NCBI GenBank assembly: GCA_965247375.1
Contig: CBDFHU010000035.1
Location: 1 to 64,000 of the forward strand
Direction: 5' to 3'
DNA: 64,000 nucleotides
Source: Arsenicibacter sp965247375
GTDB taxonomy: Bacteria > Bacteroidota > Bacteroidia > Cytophagales > Spirosomataceae
Shown: one piece after another, positions 37,236 to 44,998 of the stretch
Layout: each line of letters opens with the position of its first letter
Numbering within the stretch: the stretch's first letter is position 1
Position numbers and translations under genes: made by a program
The notes under the pieces: model-generated
The model's database searches: none
Told to the model about the DNA's origin: nothing
Seen by the model: only the letters and a program-made list of their open reading frames with translations

Positions 37236-37267
37236 AGGGGCACTCCGGCAAGGAATGCCCCTTTTTT
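37236..37267 (+). terminator. Terminator after the outer-membrane protein gene
   Basis: The stem AGGGGCA (37236-37242) and TGCCCCT (37256-37262) is followed by a T-run on the plus strand (37262-37267). It stops the plus-strand gene ending at 37142 at the very edge of the convergent CoaB-like gene. Confidence 0.75.
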
Positions 37268-37956
37268 CAGTCTTTGTGTATACCGATGAATCGTTCGTAA
37301 ATGGCAGTGGCAATATCAAGGGCCACTTCGTTCTTGGACTTAAGCGGAAAAGCGGTCTCCCCCCCGTAACGGTCAAAAAGGGTAACCTGATTTGTATCGA
37401 AGCCAAAGGTGGCGCTTTCATGCCGCATGGAGTTCAGCACAATCAGGTCAAGGTTTTTTCCGGTAAGCTTAGCCAGCGCATGTTCCTTTTCGTGGTCAGT
37501 TTCGAGCGCAAATCCCGTGATAAACTGATCACTGCGTTTTTGAGCCCCGAGTGTTGCAGCAATATCAACGGTTTTGACGAGTTCAAGCACAAATTCAGCC
37601 GTTTTCTTTTTGAGTTTGCCGGTTGCTACCATCTTCGGCGTATAATCAGCGACGGCCGCTGCCCAGATAACCAGCTGAGCCTTCGCAAAATAACGCGAAC
37701 ACACCTCATACATCTGATGTGCGGTCGTGACCGGCTCAACGGTAACCGACTCATGCTGAATCGTCAGATTAACCGGCCCGCTGACCAGAATCACCTCCGC
37801 CCCGGCCTGCGCAAAAACGCTGGCCAGGGCGTATCCCATTTTACCACTCGACCGGTTACTGATATAGCGTACAGGGTCAATCGGTTCCTGTGTCGGACCG
37901 GCTGTAATTAAAACTGTCAGGCCTGCAAAGCACAACGTTTTTTCAGGATTCATCAT
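37267..37956 (-). CDS. Stand-alone CoaB-like phosphopantothenate-cysteine ligase
   Basis: 229 residues from the ATG at 37956, which overlaps the stop of the ATP-grasp gene (ATGA), so translation is probably coupled. The sequence starts with the CoaB signature LITAGPTQEPIDPVRYISNR followed by SSGKMGYALA, then AQLVIWAAAVADYTP, FITGFALET, KNLDLIVLNS and FPLKSKNEVALDIA. These are the nucleotide- and phosphopantothenate-binding segments of the CoaB half of CoaBC. The CoaC decarboxylase half, normally fused in front (total about 400 residues), is absent, and no trace of it lies upstream. In CoA synthesis CoaB joins phosphopantothenate and cysteine. Whether this is the housekeeping enzyme or a paralogue working with the ATP-grasp partner is open. 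Confidence 0.88.
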   Translation of the reverse strand: MMNPEKTLCFAGLTVLITAGPTQEPIDPVRYISNRSSGKMGYALASVFAQAGAEVILVSGPVNLTIQHESVTVEPVTTAHQMYEVCSRYFAKAQLVIWAAAVADYTPKMVATGKLKKKTAEFVLELVKTVDIAATLGAQKRSDQFITGFALETDHEKEHALAKLTGKNLDLIVLNSMRHESATFGFDTNQVTLFDRYGGETAFPLKSKNEVALDIATAIYERFIGIHKD

Positions 37957-39089
37957 AGCGGCTTGTGTTTTGATCTGCTTTTGTTCCAGAATACCCGGGC
38001 CTCGCTCAGCGTCATGTACGCATAACCGCGCCGGTGGTTTTCGCGGCTGATCTGAAAGAGTATTTTCCAGTGGAACAGTAACACCTGCCAGGCCCGCCAG
38101 AGCGGAAAACCGGGGTGATAAATATGGGCAGGTTCGGCACCGGCACCGTTCAGCTCCATAATGCGCAGGTGTTCGCCGGTCGATAAGTCGCTGATTGACC
38201 GGCACCGGATGTCGTACCGGCCAAAGTAAAAACCGTCAACATCGCGGCTGATGCCGTCAAACAACCGGGTGACATGCGGTGAAATCAGGCTACAGGCATT
38301 CAGGAACTTAGTCCCCCGGCTATGGTTGCCGATGGCCACCAGTTCAAGCACCTGCCCGTCCGCCAATACGTCCTGCAGGTGCTTTCCATATTTGTTCTCC
38401 AACGCTTTACGCTGCAAAACCGCCCGGCTATTCCGCAGAATCAGGTCACCGATACAGGTTTGGCCATCCCCCCGGATGCTCAGAAACTCCTTCTGCACAA
38501 TGGACGATACAACGCCCTGCGCCTTACCGGGAAAACGATAGTAAAATACCCCGAATTCAAGGGGTTCATCCACATAGTCCTGAATCAGAAAGTTTCCCGG
38601 TGCAGTCCGGGCATAATCCTGTAGCTCATCGGTTGTATTTATTTTTTCAACCCGCCAGCCCCGTTCCCCTACATCCGGCTTGGCAATTATTGGAAACCGG
38701 AACCGGCTTTTCACAATAAATTCCAGTGCTTCTGCCGACGTATCGGCTACATTGACAAACAGGGTCTGTGGCAGAAACGCCGGGTTTATTTTCTTTAAAA
38801 TAGCCCATTTGGATTCTCCCAGCAACCCGCCGGTTTCGATGGAAGGATTGGATGCCGAGAAAAAAAATAAGGAACGGGCCCGGAGCGAAAGCCATAACCA
38901 GTAGACAAAAACCGGTATATATACCACGCTGAACGGCCAGTATTCCCAGGCCGATAACCGGATCAGGAACGGTGTAGTCCGTAGACTGTCCAACAGGCGC
39001 TCCCGCCGGTTACGGACCTGATTAAACAACGGAGAATCTCCCGGTTGCCCGCCGGTTTTTCCGGATTTATCTACGCTAACGGATGACAT
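37953..39089 (-). CDS. Membrane-anchored ATP-grasp ligase
   Basis: 378 residues from the ATG at 39089, chosen because it overlaps the preceding gene by only 14 bp; a longer in-frame start at 39176 would run deep into that gene. A hydrophobic segment at about 51-69 (WPFSVVYIPVFVYWLWLSL) suggests membrane attachment. The ATP-grasp fold is shown by FPIIAKPDVGERGWRVEKI (about 132-150), FLIQDYVDEPLEFGVFY and the magnesium/ATP site IMELNGAGAEP near the end. ATP-grasp enzymes join a carboxylate to an amine or thiol through an acyl-phosphate. The substrate is unknown. It lies between an NRDE protein and a CoaB-like ligase, both overlapping, so the three are probably one pathway. Confidence 0.85.
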   Translation of the reverse strand: MSSVSVDKSGKTGGQPGDSPLFNQVRNRRERLLDSLRTTPFLIRLSAWEYWPFSVVYIPVFVYWLWLSLRARSLFFFSASNPSIETGGLLGESKWAILKKINPAFLPQTLFVNVADTSAEALEFIVKSRFRFPIIAKPDVGERGWRVEKINTTDELQDYARTAPGNFLIQDYVDEPLEFGVFYYRFPGKAQGVVSSIVQKEFLSIRGDGQTCIGDLILRNSRAVLQRKALENKYGKHLQDVLADGQVLELVAIGNHSRGTKFLNACSLISPHVTRLFDGISRDVDGFYFGRYDIRCRSISDLSTGEHLRIMELNGAGAEPAHIYHPGFPLWRAWQVLLFHWKILFQISRENHRRGYAYMTLSEARVFWNKSRSKHKPL

Positions 39090-39801
39090 AGTCGTGTTGG
39101 TTAAGCCGGAGAGAAACAGATTCACCCTGTAACAAATCGGTGTATAGCATGTATGGCTCACCCGGTTGTTGTACAAGACTGGTCAGGCTCAGCGTCCTCA
39201 GCCTGTTAGTACGGTTCATCAGCAGCGCATTTTCGGGATCCTCCTTACCTGCGTTCAGGTGAAAATTCCGGATGGAACTCACATCAACCTCATCTACACT
39301 GCTCAGCCAGTTCCGGAACCACTGTTCCCGCCGGCGCACGCTCTTTGGCGTATACAACGTGGCCGAAGACCAGATATATACTCTGCGCGGATGTAAGGCC
39401 AGGACATGCTTCGACCGGCCATCCCAACGGAACTCCGTCAGTGCCTCTGCCTCTGCCAGAATAAGTGTGAACGGTTCAATACCTTCGGGATCATAGCTGT
39501 GGCAGAAATCACTCACAGCGCTGTAGTCAAACACATGCAGCGGTACAAGCCCCCGGCTGTGCCTGTAGGGCGGCCGGGAAACATGGGCCGTAAAGGCTCC
39601 GTTCAGTAAACATACCAACCGCTGAAGTCCTCCGGCAATCCAGGTCCCGCCACTGCGGGGGTCTTCGGGGTAAACAAGGGATTGACCACTATAGTCATAT
39701 ATCTGCGGCGGAACGGCCGGTTGCCGTGCGGTATATTCATCACGGCTGTGTGTTAGGATAAAGCCGTCTGACCGGAAAGGAAGATAGGTTGCTGTACACA
39801 T
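39076..39801 (-). CDS. NRDE/TANGO2-family protein
   Basis: A 241-residue cytoplasmic protein. The N-terminal Cys2 (MCTATYLPF) and HSRDEYTARQP near residue 20 match the NRDE motif region of the TANGO2-like family. SGGTWIAGGLQRLVCLLNGA and the spacing of later segments also fit. The N-terminal Cys and Ntn-hydrolase-like start are features of this family, which has been linked to haem handling and secretory organisation in other organisms. It is first in a three-gene overlapping run with an ATP-grasp ligase and a CoaB-like ligase. Its biochemical role here is unknown. Confidence 0.82.
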   Translation of the reverse strand: MCTATYLPFRSDGFILTHSRDEYTARQPAVPPQIYDYSGQSLVYPEDPRSGGTWIAGGLQRLVCLLNGAFTAHVSRPPYRHSRGLVPLHVFDYSAVSDFCHSYDPEGIEPFTLILAEAEALTEFRWDGRSKHVLALHPRRVYIWSSATLYTPKSVRRREQWFRNWLSSVDEVDVSSIRNFHLNAGKEDPENALLMNRTNRLRTLSLTSLVQQPGEPYMLYTDLLQGESVSLRLNQHDYVIR

Positions 39802-39852
39802 CGTAGCGTTTGTCTTTTCATGATGTGTCGCGGCAATTGATGTACCTGAAAA

Positions 39853-39897
39853 AAGAACTGCCTGAAACGCTCAGAATGAAGGCTTCAGGCAGTTCTT
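39853..39897 (-). terminator. Terminator after the sigma-54-type regulator
   Basis: A perfect 14-bp stem, AAGAACTGCCTGAA (39853-39866) with TTCAGGCAGTTCTT (39884-39897), followed on the minus strand by a T-run (39849-39854). It lies between the regulator stop (39959) and the NRDE gene start (39801). Confidence 0.88.
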
Positions 39898-39958
39898 CGT
39901 AAAAACCGGACTACGAAATTTACGATATTCCGGAAGTTTTACGTTTTTTCGGAAGAGA

Positions 39959-41458
39959 TCAGGGTCGTTTGATACCGAGTTTTTTCATCCTTGAATCAAG
40001 GGTCGTCGGGATAATGTCCAGAATTTCGGCAGCGCCGTTCCTGCCACTTACTTTCCAGTGTGTATACTCAAGCACCTGTGTGATATATGCCCGTTCGTGG
40101 TCTTCGAGCGTCACAAAGCCCTCCGGCTTTGACAGAGACGGCCTGCTCCAGACCCAATCGCCTAATGTCAGTTTTTTTCCCGGCGAAAGAATCAATGCCC
40201 GCTGAATTACATTCTCCAGCTCGCGGATGTTTCCCGGCCAGTGATAACCGGTCAGCGCAGTGATGACCTCTTCCGGAACCGTATCAATTATTTTTCCGAT
40301 ACCGGGCCCGTGCTTTTTACAAAAATGGCTGACCAGCAGCGGAATATCTTCTTTCCGGTCCCGCAACGGAAGGCTTTTGACCGGGAATACACACAAGCGG
40401 TAATATAAGTCTTCCCTGAATTTCCCCGCCTGCACCTCTTTCTCCAAATCCCGGTTAGTGGCGGCAATGACGCGGACATTCACTTTAATCGTTTTGTTTC
40501 CCCCGATCCGCTCGAATTCACCTTCCTGCAGAACGCGCAGCAATTTTGGCTGCAGGTCAAGCGGCATTTCCCCGATTTCGTCCAGAAAGATCGTTCCCCC
40601 GTCGGCCAGTTCAAAACGCCCGGTTTTCTGATTTGCCGCGCCGGTAAATGCTCCTTTTTCATGACCAAACAACTCACTTTCAATCAGATTTGCCGGCAGA
40701 GCCGCACAATTAATCTTGATCAGTGCCTTTTTTTTACGGGGCGACAGATTATGAACAGCCCTGGCGAGCAGTTCCTTCCCTGTACCGGACTCCCCGAGAA
40801 TCATTACGGTAAAGTGTGTCGGGGCGACCTGTTCAATCTGCCGTAAAACGTGGCTGAACGGCCTGCTCCGGCTGACGATTTCATCAAAATTAGTAAGTTG
40901 ATGCAGTTCATCCCGCAGGTAGGTATTTTCGGTTTGCAGCTGCGTTTTCAACTGCTCAACCTCAGCAAGTGCTTTTGTCAGCGAAGCTGTCCGCTCGGCA
41001 ACCCGGGCTTCAAGCTCCGTATTCAGGCGCTCCAGCTCCTGCTGTAAGCTCCTTATTTTCAGATGGGTTCTGATTCGTACCACTACCTCCCCCAACTGAA
41101 AAGGTTTGGTTATATAATCAACAGCGCCGATGTTGAATCCGTTAACCTTATCAATGGTTTCCGTCAGCGCAGTCATAAAAATAACCGGAATCGCTGACGT
41201 CAGTTCATCCTGTTTGAGCCGGCGGCATGTTTCAAAACCATCCATCCCCGGCATCATCACGTCCAGCAGTATCAGATCCGGCCGGGCAATCTTTGCCTGA
41301 TCCACAGCATTTTTTCCGTCTCTGGCAGCCAGCACTTTAAAATTTAACCGCGTCAGTGCCTCAAACAGGATGCTGATGTTATTTGGCATATCATCAACAA
41401 TTAACACTACCGGCTGCACCGTTGACTCACCGTCAGTATCATCAAAAAAAGAGAGCAT
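39959..41458 (-). CDS. Sigma-54-dependent response regulator (NtrC type)
   Basis: 499 residues. The receiver domain (about 16-130) has Asp66 in LILLDVMMPGMDG and Lys near ITKPF. A coiled coil follows (about 135-185). The AAA+ domain has Walker A GESGTGKE (222-229), the sigma-54 contact loop GAFTGA (269-274), Walker B GGTIFLDEIGE and NVRVIAATNRDL. A Fis-type HTH closes the protein (GAAEILDIIPTTLDSRMKKL). It activates sigma-54 promoters when phosphorylated. No partner kinase is adjacent, but the hybrid kinase at 32217 lacks an output and is one candidate. It is divergent from the YHS gene run at 41749. Confidence 0.95.
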   Translation of the reverse strand: MLSFFDDTDGESTVQPVVLIVDDMPNNISILFEALTRLNFKVLAARDGKNAVDQAKIARPDLILLDVMMPGMDGFETCRRLKQDELTSAIPVIFMTALTETIDKVNGFNIGAVDYITKPFQLGEVVVRIRTHLKIRSLQQELERLNTELEARVAERTASLTKALAEVEQLKTQLQTENTYLRDELHQLTNFDEIVSRSRPFSHVLRQIEQVAPTHFTVMILGESGTGKELLARAVHNLSPRKKKALIKINCAALPANLIESELFGHEKGAFTGAANQKTGRFELADGGTIFLDEIGEMPLDLQPKLLRVLQEGEFERIGGNKTIKVNVRVIAATNRDLEKEVQAGKFREDLYYRLCVFPVKSLPLRDRKEDIPLLVSHFCKKHGPGIGKIIDTVPEEVITALTGYHWPGNIRELENVIQRALILSPGKKLTLGDWVWSRPSLSKPEGFVTLEDHERAYITQVLEYTHWKVSGRNGAAEILDIIPTTLDSRMKKLGIKRP

Positions 41459-41528
41459 AGTCAGAATCCTTTACAGCTTTTCGAAGTATTCAACAAGGTA
41501 AACACAAGAGGTAATCTATACGATAGCC

Positions 41529-41545
41529 TGCAATAATCTTTCCGG
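41529..41545 (-). promoter_or_regulatory. Possible sigma-54 promoter of the regulator gene
   Basis: The minus strand reads CCGGAAAGATTATTGCA, with GG and GC separated by exactly 10 bp and a perfect -12 TTGCA. The -24 part is weak (GGAAAG instead of GGCACG). It lies about 70 bp upstream of the start at 41458 and would make the regulator self-activating. Weak evidence. Confidence 0.35.
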
Positions 41546-41748
41546 CATTTAGTAAGGCTCCCGAAATATCCGGAAGGCACTACGTGTCACGGGAGGCTCT
41601 GCCTCAGTAAAAACAAAAATAATCCATTGAAATACAGACACTTATCCAGAAAAACAAAAATCAGTCCCTCATGGAACAGAAATTGACTTTATATCGGGGC
41701 AGGCAGAATACACATAGCCTTGTTACGTCAATTAATTCACAGATTTCC

Positions 41749-42219
41749 ATGAAACCAGTCTTTTTAGTGTTTATCGCAATCGTACAGGCAACAATGGTGT
41801 TTGCTCAGAATCCGGCCAAACGAAAAGAGCAGTTCAACCTGGGCAAAGACGGTCTGGCCATTCAGGGATATGATCCGGTTACCTACTTTACAGTACATAA
41901 AGCGGTAAAAGGGTCTCCGGCTTACAGTTTTTCGTTCAGGAACGTAGTCTATCACTTCTCCTCACCTGTTACGCTGAAAGAATTTAAAACAAACCCCGAA
42001 CGCTACGAGCCCGAATATGGCGGCTGGTGTGCATACGCAATGGGTGATTCCGGCGAAAAAGTCGAGATCGACCCTGAAACGTTTAAAATCATCGATGGTA
42101 AGCTATTTCTGTTCTACCATACTTTTTTCAATAATACCCTGACGAAGTGGAATAAAGACGAAACCTCCCTCCACCGCAAGGCAACTATAAACTGGACTAA
42201 AATTACCGGTGCAATGTAA
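41749..42219 (+). CDS. Secreted YHS-domain protein 1
   Basis: 156 residues from the ATG at 41749, which gives a clear signal peptide (ends VFAQ, about residue 20); the in-frame ATG at 41671 would hide it. It has the YHS-family pattern DGLAIQGYDPVTYF (about 35-47), the conserved Cys94 in YGGWCAYAM, and FKIIDGKLFLFYH with an aromatic C-terminal end. YHS domains are short and often associated with metal or redox functions. It is the first gene of a rightward run and has a paralogue at 43962 in the same run (about 35-40% alike by eye). Confidence 0.88.
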   Translation: MKPVFLVFIAIVQATMVFAQNPAKRKEQFNLGKDGLAIQGYDPVTYFTVHKAVKGSPAYSFSFRNVVYHFSSPVTLKEFKTNPERYEPEYGGWCAYAMGDSGEKVEIDPETFKIIDGKLFLFYHTFFNNTLTKWNKDETSLHRKATINWTKITGAM

Positions 42220-42232
42220 CCGGCCTGAGCCA

Positions 42233-42646
42233 ATGAACAAGAGCCGACTGTATATTTTATGGATAGCCCGTCTGATTGCAGCCCTTATTTTACTGCAGAC
42301 GTTGTACTTCAAATTCGGGGCCGCTCCTGAATCTGTCTACATTTTTTCCAGACTGGGCATTGAACCCTGGGGCCGCATCGGGGCGGGTGTCGCCGAACTG
42401 ATTACCAGTGTACTGCTTTTAATTCCCCGTACCAGCTGGCTGGGGGCCCTGACCGGTATAGCGACCATGCTGGGGGCAATCGGAGCGCATCTTACCGTAC
42501 TAGGTATCGAAGTACAGGACGACGGAGGGTATTTATTTTTTCTGGCGCTGGTTGTACTCCTGAGTTGTGCACTGATTATGCTCCTGACCTATGCCCAATG
42601 GTCGGCTCTGATTCCGCTTCCCAAACGGAAAGCTATTCCTAACTAA
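42233..42646 (+). CDS. DoxX-like four-helix membrane protein
   Basis: 137 residues from the ATG at 42233, 13 bp after the YHS gene. Four hydrophobic helices are visible: ILWIARLIAALILLQTLYFKF, GAGVAELITSVLLLI, LGALTGIATMLGAIGAHL and YLFFLALVVLLSCALIMLL. The first, with LYFKFxxAPES, resembles the DoxX/DoxD-like family of small redox-linked membrane proteins. The exact partner is unknown, but the close spacing to YHS and DinB-like genes implies an operon. Confidence 0.82.
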   Translation: MNKSRLYILWIARLIAALILLQTLYFKFGAAPESVYIFSRLGIEPWGRIGAGVAELITSVLLLIPRTSWLGALTGIATMLGAIGAHLTVLGIEVQDDGGYLFFLALVVLLSCALIMLLTYAQWSALIPLPKRKAIPN

Positions 42647-42664
42647 CGTATCGTTCTGATCGTA

Positions 42665-43168
42665 ATGTCAATCAAATCGTCAAGTTCCGATATCTTCCGG
42701 CAATTAAACGGCCTGCTCCGTCAATTGTCAAATTCAGAATACGCGCAGCCACTTGTCGTTTTATCAGGCAACACAATAGGCAAGCACGTCCGCCACATTC
42801 TTGAGTTTTTCGATATACTGGTCACTGGTGCACAGGCCGGCGCCGTTAATTACGATATGCGGCGACGTGACCTGTGTCTGGAAACAGACATAGGCGAAGC
42901 CCTTCACCGAATGTCTCTACTGGACAGAGCCATTTTCCATATGGATCTGTATCATCCGTTAACGCTTGAGGGCGACCTGTCTGCCGACGGAGGCAACCCG
43001 ATTGTGATTCCGTCTACGTTTGCCCGGGAACTCCTCTACAACATCGAACACGCCATCCACCACATGGCGCTTATCCAGGTAGCCGTTCAGGACAGTTTTT
43101 GCCATATCGCGTTACCGCCGCATTTCGGCGTTGCGTATTCGACCGTTCAACATCAGCTCAGTCATTGA
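42665..43168 (+). CDS. DinB-like four-helix protein
   Basis: A 167-residue soluble protein. Histidines spaced as in DinB/YfiT-type metal-binding four-helix bundles are visible: GKHVRHILEFFD (about 39-50), NIEHAIHHMALIQVA (about 128-142) and PPHFGVAYSTVQH near the end. Family members bind a divalent metal and often transfer thiols, for example bacillithiol transferases, but many are uncharacterised. It ends two bases before the LysE-type gene starts. Confidence 0.82.
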   Translation: MSIKSSSSDIFRQLNGLLRQLSNSEYAQPLVVLSGNTIGKHVRHILEFFDILVTGAQAGAVNYDMRRRDLCLETDIGEALHRMSLLDRAIFHMDLYHPLTLEGDLSADGGNPIVIPSTFARELLYNIEHAIHHMALIQVAVQDSFCHIALPPHFGVAYSTVQHQLSH

Positions 43169-43170
43169 CG

Positions 43171-43806
43171 ATGATCGCCTTATTTCTGGTTGTAGCAACG
43201 ATAAGCTTTCTGGGATCGATACACCCCGGCCCGGTTAATCTGGCAGTGGCCGGCACCACCCTGAAGTACAACCGCTCGGCCGGTCTCTGGCTGGCGCTGG
43301 GCGGAAGCCTGCCGGAAATCCCGTACAGTGCACTGGCCATCAACGGCCTTACCTGGCTGCCCGACAACCGGAACCTGGAAACACTATTCCGTTTTTTACC
43401 TATACCTGTGCTTATATTGGCCGGTATAGCAGCCCTCCGGTCATCTAAACAGGTACACGCAGTCCCAACCGGTATCCGGCAAACGAGTCCATTCCGGCAG
43501 GGTCTCATACTGGGTGGTACAAATCCGCAGCTGATTCCGTTCTGGTCAGCCATCTGGCTTTATCTTACGCATACACCGGTGGGATTGACTCCGTTAATAC
43601 CGGAACATACCGCACAAGCCAAAGTCATTTTCTTTATGGCAACCGGATGCGGAGCGTTTCTTTTACTCGCACTCGTAGCTTGGCTGACAGATCGTCTGCG
43701 CTGTCAGGTGTTGGAGCCAGGAAAAATGCATCTGGTTAACCGGGTTACCGGATATACCTTTCTGGGGATGGCATTATGGCAATGTGTTATACTATGGAAG
43801 GGCTGA
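43171..43806 (+). CDS. LysE-family exporter
   Basis: 211 residues from the ATG at 43171, two bases after the DinB-like stop; the in-frame ATG at 43099 would overlap that gene heavily. It has the LysE/RhtB N-terminal motif FLGSIHPGPVNLAV, the middle segment FRQGLILGGTNPQLIPFW and about five to six membrane helices. This family exports amino acids or small solutes. The substrate is unknown. It is probably the last gene of the tightly packed part of the operon, since a gap of 155 bp follows. Confidence 0.88.
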   Translation: MIALFLVVATISFLGSIHPGPVNLAVAGTTLKYNRSAGLWLALGGSLPEIPYSALAINGLTWLPDNRNLETLFRFLPIPVLILAGIAALRSSKQVHAVPTGIRQTSPFRQGLILGGTNPQLIPFWSAIWLYLTHTPVGLTPLIPEHTAQAKVIFFMATGCGAFLLLALVAWLTDRLRCQVLEPGKMHLVNRVTGYTFLGMALWQCVILWKG

Positions 43807-43961
43807 AACACCGGCAAACAGCTTGGCGGGTATTGCTGGTGCGGTTGCCAGTAAGTCCGGCCGTGTGGTGTACCCTGCCCCAATTTCTGAATCTGCGATC
43901 ATACGAAAAAACAAACATGTATCAGCAATAAATCTCAATCAACAATCAAAATATCTGAACA

Positions 43962-44426
43962 ATGAAAACAATCCGGTTTACCTACGCATGTATTATGATC
44001 CTGTTGGCTGCAACAGGCGTTTTTGCCCAGCAGAAAGAGGCGCCATCTCCGGAAATTTTTAGTCCCGGCGGTATAGCCCTGCGCGGGTACGATCCGGTAT
44101 CTTACTTCACAGAAGGTAAAGCTGCGCGCGGGGATTCCGGAATCAGTGTTATGCATAGCGGAGTAACCTGGCGCTTTGCCTCCGTCCGGAACAAAGAGTC
44201 GTTCCTGGCTGATCCGGCCACCTATATACCCCAATATGGCGGCTACTGCGCCTTTGGCATGTCCAGAGGTTATAAAGCCCCAACCGAAGCCGATGCCTGG
44301 ACAATTGTAGACGGGAAGTTGTATTTGAATTACAATACGAAGGTCCGTGAATCATGGAATAAAGATCAGAAAACCTACATTGGTAAAGCTGATCAGAACT
44401 GGCTTACGGTGAAAACAACGAAGTAA
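43962..44426 (+). CDS. Secreted YHS-domain protein 2
   Basis: 154 residues with a signal peptide ending VFAQ (about residue 23). It carries the family signatures GGIALRGYDPVSYFTEGKAA (about 37-56), ADPATYIPQYGGYC with Cys96, AWTIVDGKLYLNYN and a final QNWLTV. It matches the common YHS family form more closely than the first copy. The 155-bp gap upstream leaves room for its own promoter. It is followed after 29 bp by the DM13 lipoprotein. Confidence 0.9.
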   Translation: MKTIRFTYACIMILLAATGVFAQQKEAPSPEIFSPGGIALRGYDPVSYFTEGKAARGDSGISVMHSGVTWRFASVRNKESFLADPATYIPQYGGYCAFGMSRGYKAPTEADAWTIVDGKLYLNYNTKVRESWNKDQKTYIGKADQNWLTVKTTK

Positions 44427-44455
44427 AACCCCATCCATCAACAAACAATACAGGC

Positions 44456-44914
44456 ATGAACACGCTGAAACAAGTTTTCGTATACTGCCTGCTGGCCCTG
44501 ATTTACGGCAGCTGCGTGAAACCCAAAGACCTCACGCCGCTGGGCAGTGCAGGTGTACCTGTCAACACGACGAACCCGTCGCAGACATTCGACTCAACCG
44601 GCCGGCAGCTAATCGCCTCAGGCGTATTCCGCAACGGGGTACATTCAGTCAGCGGAATAGTAAAACTGTATGAAAAGGCAGGAAAACAAAGCCTTGTTTT
44701 TACCAACTTTACCAGTGACGGGGGGCCTGACCTCCGTATCTATCTGGCAGCGGATACTCAAGCCGGGAATTTTACGGAAGTACAACGGCTTACAGCAAAC
44801 GGCAATTTTTATATTGACTTAACGACACCAGTCCGTCTTGACCAGCAGCGGTTTGTGTTGATCTGGTGTAAACAATTCTCGGTTCATTTTGGTAATGCAG
44901 AACTTAAACAATAA
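44456..44914 (+). CDS. DM13-domain lipoprotein
   Basis: 152 residues. A hydrophobic leader ends in IYGSC with Cys20 as the likely lipid site. The mature protein has the DM13 fold pattern: LIASGVFRNGVHSVSGIVKLYE, SLVFTNFTSDGGPDLRIYLA, FYIDL and RFVLIWCKQFSVHFGNAEL. The near-C-terminal Cys in the WCKQFSV segment is the conserved cysteine of this electron-transfer-linked domain. It follows the second YHS gene by 29 bp and ends the run before a terminator. Together with YHS and DoxX-like genes it points to an extracytoplasmic redox or metal function. Confidence 0.88.
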   Translation: MNTLKQVFVYCLLALIYGSCVKPKDLTPLGSAGVPVNTTNPSQTFDSTGRQLIASGVFRNGVHSVSGIVKLYEKAGKQSLVFTNFTSDGGPDLRIYLAADTQAGNFTEVQRLTANGNFYIDLTTPVRLDQQRFVLIWCKQFSVHFGNAELKQ

Positions 44915-44947
44915 AAGCCTGCATCTCATTCAGTCTATATATCCAAA

Positions 44948-44976
44948 AAAGGCAGAACCAAGCTGGCTCTGCCTTT
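44948..44976. terminator. Bidirectional terminator between the DM13 and SusD genes
   Basis: The stem AAAGGCAGA (44948-44956) and TCTGCCTTT (44968-44976), extended by CCA/TGG, sits between convergent genes and has A/T tracts on the left side. It can serve both the plus-strand gene run and the minus-strand SusD gene. Confidence 0.75.
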
Positions 44977-44998
44977 ACAAGTTAAGCGTTCTACTGGA

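Noticed and set aside
37956..38205. Longer N-terminal extension of the CoaB-like gene as a missing CoaC half
   Set aside because: The extension overlaps the ATP-grasp gene in another frame and has no flavin-binding CoaC motifs. The ATGA overlap start is far better.
41560..41748. Sigma-54 promoter for the YHS gene run on the plus strand
   Set aside because: I looked for GG-N10-GC with a TTGC -12 box and found none convincing. The nearest (GGCACTACGTGT) lacks a proper -12.
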